Part shown: positions 1 to 10,800 of the stretch, one piece after another
Layout: every line of letters begins with the position of its first letter
Position numbering within the stretch: position 1 is the stretch's first letter
Source of the DNA: Bradymonadales bacterium
GTDB lineage: Bacteria; Myxococcota; Bradymonadia; REDH01
Direction of reading: 5' to 3'
NCBI GenBank assembly: GCA_947483645.1
Contig: CANKLS010000032.1
Coordinates: 1-16,778 of the forward strand
Length of the DNA: 16,778 nucleotides
The notes under the pieces: model-generated
What the model saw: only the letters and a program-made list of their open reading frames with translations
What the model was told of the DNA's origin: nothing
The model's database searches: none
Program-made: the position numbers and the translations under genes

Positions 1-1778
<1,778 letters not shown>

Positions 1779-1993
1779 GCCTGAGGCTCCGGTGAGGCGG
1801 TCTATGTTGGGCCGCGGGGTTAGTCGGCAGAGGCGTTGGGGGCAAGCGAGATGATGCAGTGCGCCACCAATCGAGAGACGAGGCAGAGAGGCAGCTCTCC
1901 GCGCGCAACGTTCTTGCCTGTCGCCAATGCTTATCGTATGAAGCCGCCGTCTGTTCGGCGCTGCCGGACGCCAGCCTACGCTACGGTGTGTAC

Positions 1994-2488
1994 ATGCTCC
2001 TTCGCCGCCTCACGATCGCCACGGTTTTCGGTCTTACACTCCTCAGCGGCCAGGCTTGGGCAGAGACGGTGAAGAACGACGATTTGAAGGTGTCGATGGA
2101 TCGGCCGGCCGGCTGGAGCAACGCCGATGGCAACGATCGCGCCGTCTTCATGTTCAAGCGTGACGGTGGCCACAGCCAGCTCGAGGTCATCGCCACCCAG
2201 CTGATGACCAGCGATGTCGCCGGCGTCTTCTTCGACACCTTCCACGAGACGCTCGGCGCCTCCGACTTCACCCGCGCGGGCCGCGAAGAGAGGAAGATCG
2301 GCAACATCAGCGGCACCGAGACCGTCTACACCTTCGCCCACGCCGGCGTGAACCTCAAGGTCTACGTCTTCCAGTTCGTCAAAGACACCTCAGCCTACGT
2401 TGTTGTCTCCTACATGGAGACCGAAAAGGCCGACGCGCTCCTCGCTGATTACCAGTCGGCCATCAGTTCGCTGAAGTTCGAAGAGTAA
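1994..2488 (+). CDS. Small secreted protein, possibly DcrB/PsbP-like fold
   Basis: A 164-residue protein of unknown function. The ATG at 1994 is preferred because it places a textbook signal peptide at the N-terminus: MLLRRLT, then a hydrophobic stretch, then a likely cleavage after the A of QAWA before ETVKNDD. The reading frame stays open upstream to a GTG at 1859, but that would bury the signal peptide behind 45 unremarkable residues. No strong ribosome binding site precedes 1994. The mature part (about 140 residues) has short beta-strand-like segments such as [30 protein letters not shown] and SAYVVVSYM, ending in a helix and ISSLKFEE. This pattern resembles DUF1795/DcrB/PsbP-type periplasmic proteins, but that is only a fold impression. 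A weak promoter-like pair (TTGCCT at 1914, TATGAA at 1937, 17-bp spacer) lies upstream. Confidence 0.8.
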   Translation: MLLRRLTIATVFGLTLLSGQAWAETVKNDDLKVSMDRPAGWSNADGNDRAVFMFKRDGGHSQLEVIATQLMTSDVAGVFFDTFHETLGASDFTRAGREERKIGNISGTETVYTFAHAGVNLKVYVFQFVKDTSAYVVVSYMETEKADALLADYQSAISSLKFEE

Positions 2489-2490
2489 CC

Positions 2491-2536
2491 GCCCCGCGGT
2501 GCCGAGCCGGGAGGTACCGCCAAATCGCCGCGGGGC
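2491..2536 (+). terminator. Possible hairpin after the secreted-protein gene
   Basis: Nine-base complementary arms, GCCCCGCGG (2491-2499) and CCGCGGGGC (2528-2536), begin two bases after the stop codon of the gene ending at 2488. The loop is long (28 nt) and no T-run follows, so this is not a classic intrinsic terminator. It may end transcription with Rho, protect the 3' end, or be coincidental in GC-rich DNA. Confidence 0.3.
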
Positions 2537-2545
2537 ATCCCGGTA

Positions 2546-2561
2546 ACGGGATCGATCCCGT
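2546..2561. promoter_or_regulatory. 16-bp perfect palindrome upstream of purB
   Basis: ACGGGATCGATCCCGT is a perfect 16-bp palindrome centred about 32 bp before the purB start codon, in the 97-bp gap between the secreted-protein gene and the pur genes. Position and symmetry fit an operator for a dimeric repressor of the purine genes. No match to the known E. coli PurR or Bacillus PurBox sequences is evident, so the role is inferred. Confidence 0.3.
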
Positions 2562-2585
2562 CCGATACGCGACAGGACCCTGCTC

Positions 2586-3890
2586 ATGATCGATAGATAT
2601 GCCCGCCCTGTGATGACTGCCATCTGGGCTGAGCAGGCCAAGCTCGACCGCTGGCTCGCCATCGAGCTCGCTGCCTGTGACGGCTTTGTCGCGCTTGGTC
2701 GCATGCCCGCAGAGACCGTCGCCCGCCTCCGCGCCTGCCTCTCGGTTGACCCGGCCCGCGTCGCCGAGATTGAGGCCATCACCCGCCACGACGTCGCCGC
2801 CTTTGTGCAGAGCCTCGAGGAGCAGTGCGGCCCCGATGATGGCCGCTTCCTCCACATGGGGCTCACCTCCAGCGACATCCTCGACACCACCTTTGCGCTG
2901 CAGCTCCGCGATGCAGGACAGCTCCTGCTCGACGACCTCGATGCGCTCGCGGCTGCCATCGAGCGGCGCGCCTTCGAACACAAGATGACCCCCGTCATCG
3001 GCCGCTCCCACGGCATCCACGCCGAACCCACCTCGCTCGGCCACATCCTCGCCGGCTGGTATGACGAGGTGAAGCGCTGCCGCGCGCGGCTCGTCTCCGC
3101 CATCGCCTCGGTCTCCGTCGGCAAGCTCAGCGGTTCGGTGGGCAACTTCACCCATGTGGAGCCCATCGTCGAAGAGACCGTCTGCGCGACCCTCGGCCTT
3201 GGCTGCGAGCCTGCAGGCACCCAGGTGGTCTCGCGCGACCGCCACGCCGAATACTTCTGCGTGCTGGCGCTCATCGCGAGCAGCCTCGAACGCTTCGCCG
3301 TCACCGTCCGCCACTGGCAGCGCACCGAGCTGATGGAGGCCGAGGAGTTCTTCCACAAGGGCCAGAAGGGCTCCAGCTCCATGCCCCACAAGCGCAACCC
3401 GGTGCTGAGCGAAAATGTCACCGGCCTCTGCCGGCTAGTGCGTGGCTACGCCATCCCCGCCATGGAGAATGTGGCCCTCTGGCACGAGCGCGACATCTCC
3501 CACTCGTCCGTCGAGCGGGTCGCTGCACCAGACGCCACCATCGCGCTCGACTTCGCCCTCCACCGCTTCACCGGCGTCATCGACAAGCTGGTCTTCTACC
3601 CCGAGAAGATGGAGCGCAACCTCGCCCAGACGCGTGGCCTCGTCTTCAGCCAGCGCATCCTCATGGAGCTGCTCTGGTCGGGGCTCGGCCGCGAGGTGGC
3701 CTACCGGCTCGTGCAGCGCATCTCGATGGTGGCCTGGGAGTCGGGCGATGAGCTCATGCCCCTCGCACTCGCCGACGAAGAGCTCCGCAGCCATCTCAGC
3801 CAGGCAGACATCGAGCGCTGCTTCGACCTCGCCCACGGCCTGCGCCATGTCGATGCCATCTTTCAACGCGTCTTCGGACGCACCGCCTAG
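2586..3890 (+). CDS. purB: Adenylosuccinate lyase
   Basis: A 434-residue member of the fumarase/aspartase superfamily. It cleaves SAICAR to AICAR plus fumarate and adenylosuccinate to AMP plus fumarate, two steps of purine synthesis. Visible signatures are TRHDVAAF (about 66-73), [11 protein letters not shown] (92-102), [11 protein letters not shown] (139-149, with the catalytic-region histidine H142) and the superfamily loop [11 protein letters not shown] (262-272), which carries the flexible-loop serine. The length is normal for the bacterial enzyme. The ATG at 2586 is preceded by AGGA at 2574-2577 with 8 nt spacing, and MIDRYARP is a typical start. It leads the purB-purS-purQ-purL cluster; purC, often between purB and purS in Gram-positive clusters, is absent here. 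The frame is intact. Confidence 0.97.
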   Translation: MIDRYARPVMTAIWAEQAKLDRWLAIELAACDGFVALGRMPAETVARLRACLSVDPARVAEIEAITRHDVAAFVQSLEEQCGPDDGRFLHMGLTSSDILDTTFALQLRDAGQLLLDDLDALAAAIERRAFEHKMTPVIGRSHGIHAEPTSLGHILAGWYDEVKRCRARLVSAIASVSVGKLSGSVGNFTHVEPIVEETVCATLGLGCEPAGTQVVSRDRHAEYFCVLALIASSLERFAVTVRHWQRTELMEAEEFFHKGQKGSSSMPHKRNPVLSENVTGLCRLVRGYAIPAMENVALWHERDISHSSVERVAAPDATIALDFALHRFTGVIDKLVFYPEKMERNLAQTRGLVFSQRILMELLWSGLGREVAYRLVQRISMVAWESGDELMPLALADEELRSHLSQADIERCFDLAHGLRHVDAIFQRVFGRTA

Positions 3891-3908
3891 TCAACGCAAG
3901 GAGTCACC

Positions 3909-4157
3909 ATGAAGGTGCGCGTATTCGTCACGCCCAAGAAGGGCGTCTTGGACCCCCAGGGTGTGGTCATCGAGACAGGTTTGCGGCAGCTTGGATTTGC
4001 GGGCGCCGACCAGGTCCGCGTGGGCAAGGTCATCGACCTCGTCGTTCACACAGACGACCGCGACGATGCCTCCGCGCGGGTGCATGCCATGTGCAAAACC
4101 TTCCTGACCAACCCGGTCATCGAGGACTACACCTTCACGCTGGACGAGGCCCCATGA
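3909..4157 (+). CDS. purS: Phosphoribosylformylglycinamidine synthase subunit PurS
   Basis: An 82-residue protein matching PurS, the small bridging subunit of the three-part FGAM synthase (PurS-PurQ-PurL), which is thought to help ammonia pass from PurQ to PurL. The start [17 protein letters not shown], the core [11 protein letters not shown] and the terminal NPVIEDYTF are characteristic. A strong AAGGAG at 3898-3903 lies 5 nt before the ATG at 3909. Its stop overlaps the purQ start as ATGA (4154-4157), so translation of the two is probably coupled. It follows purB by 18 bp, consistent with one operon. Confidence 0.96.
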   Translation: MKVRVFVTPKKGVLDPQGVVIETGLRQLGFAGADQVRVGKVIDLVVHTDDRDDASARVHAMCKTFLTNPVIEDYTFTLDEAP

Positions 4158-4834
4158 AGGTCGGCATCGTCGTCTTCCCCGGCTCCAACTGCGATCGCGA
4201 CACCGAACACGCCTTCGAGAAGGTGCTCGGGGTGGGCGTGGAGCGGCTCTGGCACAAGGACTCCGACCTCAAGGGGGTAGATGCCATCGTGCTACCCGGC
4301 GGCTTCTCCTTCGGCGACTACCTCCGCACCGGCGCTGTTGCCCGCTTCAGCCCCATCATGGAGAGCGTCGCCGACTTCGCTGCCCGCGGCGGACGGGTGC
4401 TCGGCATCTGCAACGGCTTCCAGATCCTGCTCGAGGCAGGAATGCTGCCGGGCGCGATGCTCCCCAACCGGTCGCTCCGCTTCATCTGCCGCGACGTGAC
4501 GGTCCGCGTGGAGCAGACGGGAGCGCCTGTCGTCTCCAAACTCCAGCAGGGCCAGCTCCTGCGCATCCCCGTGGCCCACTACGAGGGCAACTGGTTCTGC
4601 GACGACGAGACGCTGGCGCGGGTCGAGGCGGAGGGCCTGCCCGTCCTCCGCTACTGCGATGCCGGAGGCGTGGTCTCCGATGAGACCAACCTCAACGGCT
4701 CGCGGAACAACATCGCCGGCCTCCGCAACGCTGCTGGCAACGTGGTCGGCATGATGCCCCACCCGGAGCGCTGCGCCGAGCCTGCGCTGGGCGGCATCGA
4801 CGGCCGCGCGCTCCTCGAAGGGCTGCTCTCCTAG
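4154..4834 (+). CDS. purQ: Phosphoribosylformylglycinamidine synthase glutaminase subunit
   Basis: A 226-residue class I glutamine amidotransferase that supplies ammonia to PurL for FGAM formation. The ATG at 4154 overlaps the purS stop and gives the typical [19 protein letters not shown]. The catalytic triad is visible: nucleophile C86 in LGICNGFQ, and H203 with E205 in [11 protein letters not shown]. The oxyanion/glutamine-site segment [15 protein letters not shown] (48-62) and AHYEGNW (141-147) are also present. The frame remains open upstream of 4154 within purS, but a longer start would add unrelated residues. Length and motif order are normal. A 29-bp gap separates it from purL. Confidence 0.97.
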   Translation: MKVGIVVFPGSNCDRDTEHAFEKVLGVGVERLWHKDSDLKGVDAIVLPGGFSFGDYLRTGAVARFSPIMESVADFAARGGRVLGICNGFQILLEAGMLPGAMLPNRSLRFICRDVTVRVEQTGAPVVSKLQQGQLLRIPVAHYEGNWFCDDETLARVEAEGLPVLRYCDAGGVVSDETNLNGSRNNIAGLRNAAGNVVGMMPHPERCAEPALGGIDGRALLEGLLS

Positions 4835-4863
4835 AACCGAATCTTCTCTGCCGTGAGGTCGCC

Positions 4864-7089
4864 GTGAGCCAATCGAAGTCGATGCGCGAGGTCGCGCTCG
4901 AGCACAACCTGACCGATGAAGAGTATGACTTTGCGCTGAGCCGGCTCGGCCGCGAGCCCAACGCCACCGAGATTGGCGTGCTGGGCGCGATGTGGAGCGA
5001 GCACTGCTCCTACAAGTCGAGCCGCGTCCATCTGCGCACGCTGCCCACGACCGGGCCGCAGGTCGTCGTTGGCCCTGGCGAGAATGCCGGCGCCGTCGAC
5101 ATCGGCGACGGCTGGTGCGCCGTCTTCAAGATGGAGTCGCACAACCACCCCTCCTTCATCGAGCCCTACCAGGGCGCAGCGACCGGCGTGGGCGGCATCC
5201 TCCGCGACGTCTTCACCATGGGCGCCCGGCCGGTGGCCTCGCTCAACGCGCTCCGCTTCGGCGCACCCGACCACCCGCGCACCGCCTTCCTCATGAACGG
5301 CGTCATCGGTGGCATCGCAGGCTACGGCAACTGCATGGGCGTGCCAACGGTGGGCGGCGAGGTCTTCTTCGACCCCAGCTACAACGGCAACATCCTCGTC
5401 AACGCCTTCACGGCCGGCATCTGCCGTCACGATGAAATCTTCAAGGGCGTCGCCTCGGGCATCGGCAACCCCATCCTCTACGTGGGTGCCAAGACGGGCC
5501 GCGACGGCATCAACGGCGCCAAGATGGCCTCGGCCGGCTTCTCCAGCGATGGCGACGACCAGCGCCCGACCGTGCAGGTCGGCGACCCCTTCCGCGAGAA
5601 GCTGCTGCTCGAGGCCTGCCTCGAACTCTTCAAGGAAGATGCCGTCATCGGCATCCAAGACATGGGTGCCGCCGGCCTCACCAGCTCGAGCACCGAGATG
5701 GCCGGCCGCGGCGGCTGCGGCGTCTTCATCGACCTCGACCTGGTGCCGACGCGTGAGAGCGCGATGACCGCCTACGAGATGCTCCTCTCCGAGAGCCAGG
5801 AGCGCATGCTCATGGTGGTCAAGGATGGCCGCGAGCATGTGGTCAAGGCCATCTTCGACAAGTGGGACCTCGACAGCGCCGTCATCGGCCGCGTGACCGA
5901 CACCGGCCGCTGGGTGGTCTCCCGCAACGGCGAGATTGCCGCCGACATGCCGGTCGACTTCCTCACCGACGAGGCGCCCGTCTACGACCGCCCCCGTTCG
6001 GAGCCGGCCCGCTTCACCAACCGCAAGCCGCTCGACCGCGCCGCGCTCCCCGCGCTCACCGACGCCGGTTCCACGCTGCTCGCGCTGCTTGGTTCGCCCA
6101 ACATCTGCAGCCGCCGCAGCATCTACGAGCAGTATGACCACATGGTCGGCGCCGGCACCGTGCAGCGGCCCGGCGGCGACGCTGCCGTCGTGCGCATCAC
6201 CGGCACCGACAGGGCCATCGCGCTGGCCGTTGACTGTAACCCCCGCCACGTCTTCCTCGACCCCTACCAGGGGGCAGCCCGCGCCGTCGCCGAGTGCTCC
6301 CGCAACGTGGCCTGCACGGGCGCCCGTCCGCTCGGCCTCACCGACTGCCTCAACTTCGGCAACGTGAAGGACCCCGAAATCATGTGGGAGTTCGCCGAGG
6401 CGGTCCGCGGCATGGGTGTGGCCTGCCGCGCGCTCGATGTGCCCATCGTCTCGGGCAACGTCTCGCTCTACAACGCCACGGGTGGCGCCTCCATCAAGCC
6501 GACACCGTCGGTAGCCGTGGTCGGCTCCTTCGACGGCCCCTTCGATGCCTCCAAGGTGGTCCGCAAACGAGTCTCACAGCCGGGCCTCGAGCTCTGGCTT
6601 GTGGGGCCCCAGGCGGGCACGCTCGACGGCTCCGAGTTCGCGGCGCTGGCCGGTCATGGCGACGAGGGAATGCTCGCGCCAGTCGACCTCGACCTCGAGG
6701 CGCGGCTCCAGAAGCTCCTCATCGCCGGTGCAGACAAACGGCTCTTCGCCGCTGCGCACGACCTCTCCGAAGGCGGCCTCGCGGTCGCCGTCGCGGAGAT
6801 GTTCCTGGGCCAGACCGCAGTGGGCGCAGCGCTCACCGCATCGCTGGAGGGCGACCTTGCCACGGCCCTCTTCCACGAGGGCCCGTCGCGTGTCGTTCTG
6901 GCGGTCTCTGCCGAGAACAGCGCGGCCTTCGTTGCTGCCGCAAAGGCGGCCTCGCTGCCGCTGCTCGCGCTCGGTCAGTCGGTAGCCGGCGACCGGTTCG
7001 ACTGGGCCGGCCTCTTCTCCGTTTCGCTCGCGGAGGCCACGGCCCGCTTCGACGCGGGGCTCGATCCCATCCGGCGCGGCCGCGGCTAG
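4864..7089 (+). CDS. purL: Phosphoribosylformylglycinamidine synthase, synthetase subunit
   Basis: A 741-residue PurL of the small bacterial type that works with PurS and PurQ. It is an ATP-dependent AIRS-superfamily enzyme converting FGAR to FGAM. The N-terminus holds [11 protein letters not shown] (43-53) with the catalytic-region H47, followed by [22 protein letters not shown]. The linker [20 protein letters not shown] and the C-terminal [14 protein letters not shown] (633-646) mark the two AIRS-like halves. The start is taken as GTG at 4864 because GAGG at 4855-4858 sits 5 nt upstream; ATG at 4882 is a possible alternative that shortens it by 6 residues. Its TAG stop (7087-7089) overlaps the stop of the convergent PEGA reading frame. 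Confidence 0.97.
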   Translation: MSQSKSMREVALEHNLTDEEYDFALSRLGREPNATEIGVLGAMWSEHCSYKSSRVHLRTLPTTGPQVVVGPGENAGAVDIGDGWCAVFKMESHNHPSFIEPYQGAATGVGGILRDVFTMGARPVASLNALRFGAPDHPRTAFLMNGVIGGIAGYGNCMGVPTVGGEVFFDPSYNGNILVNAFTAGICRHDEIFKGVASGIGNPILYVGAKTGRDGINGAKMASAGFSSDGDDQRPTVQVGDPFREKLLLEACLELFKEDAVIGIQDMGAAGLTSSSTEMAGRGGCGVFIDLDLVPTRESAMTAYEMLLSESQERMLMVVKDGREHVVKAIFDKWDLDSAVIGRVTDTGRWVVSRNGEIAADMPVDFLTDEAPVYDRPRSEPARFTNRKPLDRAALPALTDAGSTLLALLGSPNICSRRSIYEQYDHMVGAGTVQRPGGDAAVVRITGTDRAIALAVDCNPRHVFLDPYQGAARAVAECSRNVACTGARPLGLTDCLNFGNVKDPEIMWEFAEAVRGMGVACRALDVPIVSGNVSLYNATGGASIKPTPSVAVVGSFDGPFDASKVVRKRVSQPGLELWLVGPQAGTLDGSEFAALAGHGDEGMLAPVDLDLEARLQKLLIAGADKRLFAAAHDLSEGGLAVAVAEMFLGQTAVGAALTASLEGDLATALFHEGPSRVVLAVSAENSAAFVAAAKAASLPLLALGQSVAGDRFDWAGLFSVSLAEATARFDAGLDPIRRGRG

Positions 7090-7463
7090 AAGGTGGGGCG
7101 GATGCTGGTGCTGGTGCCAGGCGCCAGCCGCACCGTCTTCTCGAACTTCTTGCCGTAGAACTTCACCTGCACCGTGTGGCTCCCCGCGCTCACGGGGAAG
7201 ATGGCCTTCGGCGATTCGCCAACGGCCTTGCCGTCGATGGCGACCTTGTAGCTGCCGCTGGTGCCGGGGTAGATGATGCGGATGGTGGCCTGACCCCGCG
7301 GCTCCGCGAGGTGGACTCGCGGCGGCGGCGCCTTGGCCGGCTTGGGCTTGGCAGAGGGAGCTTCTGCCGGCGCAGGCGCCAAGGCGGTGCCGCTCGCCTC
7401 CGCAGCCGCGTTCGGCGATGGCGCGGCAACGGGGTCGGGCTGCGGCGTAGGCTCCGCCTTCAC
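7086..7463 (-). CDS. Orphan PEGA-domain tail, duplicate of the kinase C-terminus
   Basis: The last 80 residues, from [10 protein letters not shown] to STSIRPTF, are identical to residues 513-592 of the kinase encoded at 14395-16173. They form a PEGA-like beta domain ([30 protein letters not shown]). The two DNA copies (7082-7329 and 14391-14638) differ at 11 of 248 bases, and all 11 fall at silent third codon positions. In front is an Ala/Pro-rich linker like that of the kinase but divergent. The frame is open upstream to a stop at 7632-7634, yet the only usual start codon is GTG at 7463, with no good ribosome site. There is no kinase domain, signal peptide or membrane segment. It is either a small functional PEGA protein or the surviving 3' end of a lost kinase gene; silent-only divergence argues the frame was long kept under selection. 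Confidence 0.55.
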   Translation of the reverse strand: MKAEPTPQPDPVAAPSPNAAAEASGTALAPAPAEAPSAKPKPAKAPPPRVHLAEPRGQATIRIIYPGTSGSYKVAIDGKAVGESPKAIFPVSAGSHTVQVKFYGKKFEKTVRLAPGTSTSIRPTF

Positions 7464-7862
7464 CTCGGCGGCAACGCTCGCGGCCGGCGCAGAAGCGGCA
7501 GGGGCGGTGAAGGATGAGAACTGGAGCGCGCTGGGAGACTGGGGGCTCGTGACGGCTGACCGATGCGGCTGAGGTGCGCTGCTCGTCTCTCGTCTAAGAA
7601 CGCCTGCCGGGGCGATCGATAACCGTTCGCGTCAGCGATGGCGCGGGCGGCAGCCGCCAGCACTTGCGCGGCCCCGTGTTGCGCCGAGCCCAGACCTGAC
7701 GCGGCGCCGCCTCGTGGGCCGAAGCGGGCGATCCAGACATTTTACGGCGAAGTTGTCGCTGTAATCAATTAGGTTGACTTTCGTGTTGTTCATAGTCAAT
7801 TTTTGTGCGGACAGTCGGGGTGATTGTTCTGATAAGTGGCGTGTTTTTTCGTAGGAGGCGAA
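7464..7862. other. Intergenic region before the DGR target gene
   Basis: About 400 bp without a gene I can support. The left part, to about 7634, continues the open Ala/Pro-rich frame of the PEGA fragment on the minus strand without a start codon. The right part (about 7740-7862) is clearly more AT-rich than its surroundings, with T-runs, and is the likely promoter and leader of the lipoprotein gene at 7863. It contains the inverted repeat at 7774-7799 and a strong AGGAGG. No tRNA, transposase or attachment-like repeat was seen. Confidence 0.6.
7774..7799. promoter_or_regulatory. Inverted repeat upstream of DGR target gene
   Basis: TTGACT (7774-7779) and AGTCAA (7794-7799) are perfect 6-bp arms whose centres are 20 bp apart, about two helical turns. 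They lie 64-89 bp before the lipoprotein start, in an AT-rich island. The left arm also resembles a -35 box, although no convincing -10 lies 16-18 bp downstream. It could be an operator for the variable lipoprotein. This is inferred from sequence symmetry only. Confidence 0.3.
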
Positions 7863-10800
7863 ATGTGTGTTGTTTTGCGTCGGTTCGTTCCGACTGTTTG
7901 GGCCGTTCTGCTAGTCTCGACTTGCCTGTCTGCCTGCTCCGACGACGCTGCCCTGACAGTGATAGCTTCAAAGGCGCCGTCTGCATCTCCGGACGGCGGG
8001 CTGGTCGCCCCCGATGCTGCGCTCCTGCTCCCCGATGGCGGGCAGGGCGACGCCTCTGCGGAGGCCGCTGCCGAGCCACTGTCTGGACTGCTGACGCTCG
8101 CGGAGTTCCGCGGCGACGTGACCGCAGACGGCGCGATGGTCATCACGAAGCTTGATCCTGCGGCCTCGTCCGACCCCGCACTCCGTCGGCTGGCGCAGGG
8201 GCTCTGCACCCTCAGCATTGTGCAGGACGGTGTGGCCGGCTCCGGGCCTGCCAACTCGCTCGAGCTCGTGACGGGGAGCACCGGCCTTGATGCCGACTGC
8301 GACGGCTACCTCGCTTCGCCCCTCTTCTGCGGCGCAGTGACGGTTCGGTCGTTTTACACCTCGCCGCAGACGCAGGTCTTTGCCCAGATCCAGTCGCTCG
8401 TGCCCTCCACGGGCTTTGGCGTGCAGAACGGCGACGCGGTCCCCGGCGCCTCGAGCGGCCTCGGCTCGTGGGCATACGGTGACCTCGGCGCCGCCTCGTC
8501 GGCGCCCGCCAACGCGGGTGTGCGCAACTGGGTCTTTGCCCGGTCGGGCGGCAACTTCACCTTCACGGGTCGCGTGGTTGCCAACGTGACGGAGCTCTGC
8601 GACGGCCTCGACAACGACTGCGACGGCGCGACAGACGAAGGGAACGGTTGTCGCACGCAGGGGCAGAGCTGCGCGGCCACGGTGGACTGCAGCGGTGCGC
8701 TGGTTTGCACTGCCAGTGTCTGCTCGCCGGCTGGTTGCCCGAGCGGCCAACATCTCGACGCTGGCGCCTGCGTGAGCGATACGCGCGCCTGCTCCATCAC
8801 CAACGGGACCGGCAGCCAGAGCTACGCCTCGGGCAGCTGGTCGGCCTGTGGCATCGTGAGCTGCAGCAACGGCTACCACGTGGAGAGCGGCGCCTGCGCG
8901 AACGATGTTCGGAGCTGCTCGCCGCTCCCTTCGAACGCCACAGTAGCGACAGAGACGTGGACCGGCGCCACCTATGGCGCCTGCACAGCGTCGGCCTGCC
9001 TGCCCGCCTATCATGTGGAGGGTGGCGAGTGCCTGTCGAACATCGGCTCTTGCTCGGTGACGAATGGTAGCGGAACCCGCACCTACAACGCCGGCGAGTG
9101 GAGCAGCTGCACGCTCACGGGCTGCAACGCCGGCTACCATGTACAGAGTGGCGCCTGTGAGCTCGACACGCGGAGCTGCACCCTTGCCGACGGCACGGGC
9201 AGCCAGTCCTGGCTCGGTTCGGCATGGAGCGACTGCACGCCTACGAGCTGCGATACGGGCTACCATGTGGAGAGCGGCGCCTGCGCGAGCGATGCGCGCA
9301 ACTGCCTGCTGACGGGCGGCGCCGGCAATCAGACCTGGAACGGCAACAGCTGGAACGGTTGCGTGGCCAGCGCCTGTTACGGCGCATTCAGTCTCTATGA
9401 CGGCACCTGCGTGCCGGCCGGCTGCGGCAACAGCGTGGTAGAGGCCGGCGAGGCCTGCGACGACGGCAACCTGGTGGCGACCGACGGCTGCACGGCCGCC
9501 TGCGCGGTGGCCGCCTGCGGCGACGGCCAGGTGCAGGCGGGGGTAGAGGGCTGCGACGACGGCAACACGCTGACGGAGGAGTGCAACTATGGCGCGGCCT
9601 CATGCACCGTCTGCAACGCGACCTGCACCAGCGCGGCCGGAGAGACCGACCTCTGCGGCGACGGCATCCTCGACGCAGCGGAGGTCTGCGATGACGGCAA
9701 CACGGTGGACGACGATAGCTGCGCCAACAGCTGCCTCTGCGGCACCGGCTACCATGTGGAGAGCGGCGCCTGCTTGAGCAACACCCGCAGCTGCTCGTCG
9801 AGCAACGCGACCATCGCCTTCGAGAGCTGGACCGGCAGCGCCTACGGCCTCTGCACCGCGACGGCTTGCGATGTGAACTACCACCTGGAGGGTGGCGCCT
9901 GCGCGAGCAACACGCGAGCCTGCTCCGTCGCCAACGCGACCACTGCGACGCAGAGCTGGACGGGCAGCGACTACACCGTCTGTGCGGCGACCGGCTGCGC
10001 TGCGGGTTACAGCCTGCTCGCCGGTGCCTGCGTGGCGGCGGGCTGCGGCAACAGCGTGGTGGAGGCTGGCGAGGCCTGCGATGATGGCAACACGGTCGCC
10101 ACCGACGGTTGCACCGCGACCTGCACCGTGGCCGCCTGTGGCGACGGTGTGGTGCAGGCTGGCGTGGATGGCTGCGACGACGGCAACACGGTGACGGAGG
10201 AGTGCGCCTACGGCGAGGCCTCCTGCGCAGTCTGCACCGCAACCTGCGCAATTGCTGCGGGCGAGACCGACATCTGCGGCGACGGCATCCTCGACACCGT
10301 TGAGGTCTGCGACGACGGTAACAGCGTCAACGGCGATAGCTGCAGCAATGGCTGCGTCTGCGGCACCGGCTTCCACCTCGAGGGGGGCGCTTGCACGAGC
10401 GACACGCGGAGCTGCCTGCTGGCCAACGGCACCGGCACCGAGCAATGGAACGGCAGCTCCTACGGCAGCACCTGCAGCGTTGCGACCTGCAACAGCGGCT
10501 ACCACGTTGCGGCCAACAGCTGCGCGGCCGATGTGGTGAGCTGCACGCTCGCCAACGCCTCCGCCGCCACCCAGACCTGGAACAGCGGCAGCAGCAGCTA
10601 CGGCAGCTGCACTGCGAGCGCCTGCGACGCCACCTATCACGTGGAGAGCGGCGCCTGCGCGGCGAATGTACGGGTCTGTACGCTGGCCAACGGCACAGCC
10701 ACGGAGACCTGGGACAGCGGCACCAGCAGCTACGGGAGCTGCACGCCTGGGGTTTGCAACTCGGGCTATCACGTGGAGTCAGGGGCCTGCCTGAGCGACA

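Noticed and set aside
1859..1993. N-terminal extension of the secreted protein from GTG 1859
   Set aside because: It would put 45 residues before a clear signal peptide, and there is no family-like sequence in it.
4831..6249. Minus-strand 472-residue open frame opposite purL
   Set aside because: Shadow of purL; no recognisable domain and typical antisense composition.
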